Origin: Gemmatimonadaceae bacterium
Lineage (GTDB): Bacteria > Gemmatimonadota > Gemmatimonadetes > Gemmatimonadales > Gemmatimonadaceae
Length of the DNA stretch: 5,788 bases
Assembly: GCA_013361745.1 (NCBI GenBank)
Contig: JABFXM010000269.1
Location: 1 to 5,788 of the forward strand
Reading direction: 5' to 3'
In this document: positions 5,653 to 5,788 of the stretch, piece after piece
Layout: the number at the start of each line of letters is the position of its first letter
Position numbering within the stretch: the first letter of the stretch is position 1
Position numbers and translations under genes: made by a program
Notes under the pieces: model-generated
Databases searched by the model: none
Told to the model about the DNA's origin: nothing
What the model saw: only the letters and a program-made list of their open reading frames with translations

Positions 5653-5724
5653 ATGCTATGCGCGGCGATCGGTGAAAGCCAGCGTCGCGCTCAACGACAA
5701 CACGTCACGCACCGGCATCCGGTA

Positions 5725-5788
5725 ATGATCTCGTTCAAGGTCCCGCCGCTCGGGGAATCCATCGTCGAAGCGACGATCGCGCGCTGGC
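5725..5788 (+). CDS. E2 (dihydrolipoamide acyltransferase) subunit of a 2-oxo acid dehydrogenase complex, N-terminal fragment
   Basis: Only the first 21 codons are present before the window ends. They read ISFKVPPLGESIVEATIARW after the Met, which matches the start of the lipoyl domain of E2 subunits. The V-P-x-LGES-x-x-EAT pattern is most like the 2-oxoglutarate dehydrogenase E2 (sucB/odhB), though other E2 types cannot be excluded. E2 carries the acyl group on lipoyl-lysine to CoA in the core of the complex; the lipoylated lysine would lie beyond the window. The ATG at 5725 fits the usual family N-terminus but has no Shine-Dalgarno sequence. An in-frame ATG at 5653 with GGAG at 5644-5647 would add 24 residues. 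The gene is divergent from the dehydrogenase operon and may share its control region. Confidence 0.82.
   Translation, partial: MISFKVPPLGESIVEATIARW

Noticed and set aside
5489..5725. 78-codon plus-strand frame whose stop overlaps the E2 start (TAATG)
   Set aside because: Most of it is antisense to the start of the dehydrogenase. The remaining codons show no domain, so a leader gene cannot be supported.

Overview
The window is very GC-rich, with G/C-biased third codon positions. It carries six complete genes on the minus strand and the first 64 bases of a divergent plus-strand gene. Base composition, Ala/Gly-rich secreted proteins of an unfamiliar type and the lack of strong Shine-Dalgarno sequences suggest an environmental high-GC Gram-negative bacterium. 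A Gemmatimonadota-like organism is my best guess, but it rests on general resemblance and not on a marker gene.

Layout from right to left, the direction of transcription of most genes. At 5725-5788 (+) is the start of an E2 (lipoate acyltransferase) subunit of a 2-oxo acid dehydrogenase complex. Positions 5614-5724 are a short divergent intergenic with one AT-rich core that can serve as a -10 element on both strands. On the minus strand follow a medium-chain dehydrogenase/reductase (4579-5613), a hotdog-fold acyl-CoA thioesterase (4146-4553), a 76-residue zinc-ribbon protein joined to it by a 4-nt GTGA overlap (3919-4149), two tandem paralogous exported proteins of unknown function (2455-3870 and 982-2391), and a small MscS-like membrane protein made only of the transmembrane module (195-956). 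Gaps are 25, -4, 48, 63 and 25 bases, so all six could be one operon. Hairpins lie in the 48-base gap and across the stop codon of the first paralog, and they may divide it into segments. Positions 1-194 hold no gene I can support. They contain a 46-bp inverted repeat with an 8-bp tandem duplication in one arm, a smaller hairpin, and an AT-richer stretch with interlocked inverted repeats.

Functionally, the dehydrogenase, the thioesterase and the divergent E2 gene point to acyl-CoA/central carbon metabolism. The secreted paralog pair and the MscS-like protein form an envelope module. The most novel content is the paralog pair, which matches no family I can name, together with the inverted-repeat structures at 48-69, 115-174 and 2447-2472. 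I see no CRISPR array, transposase, integrase, tRNA or rRNA.
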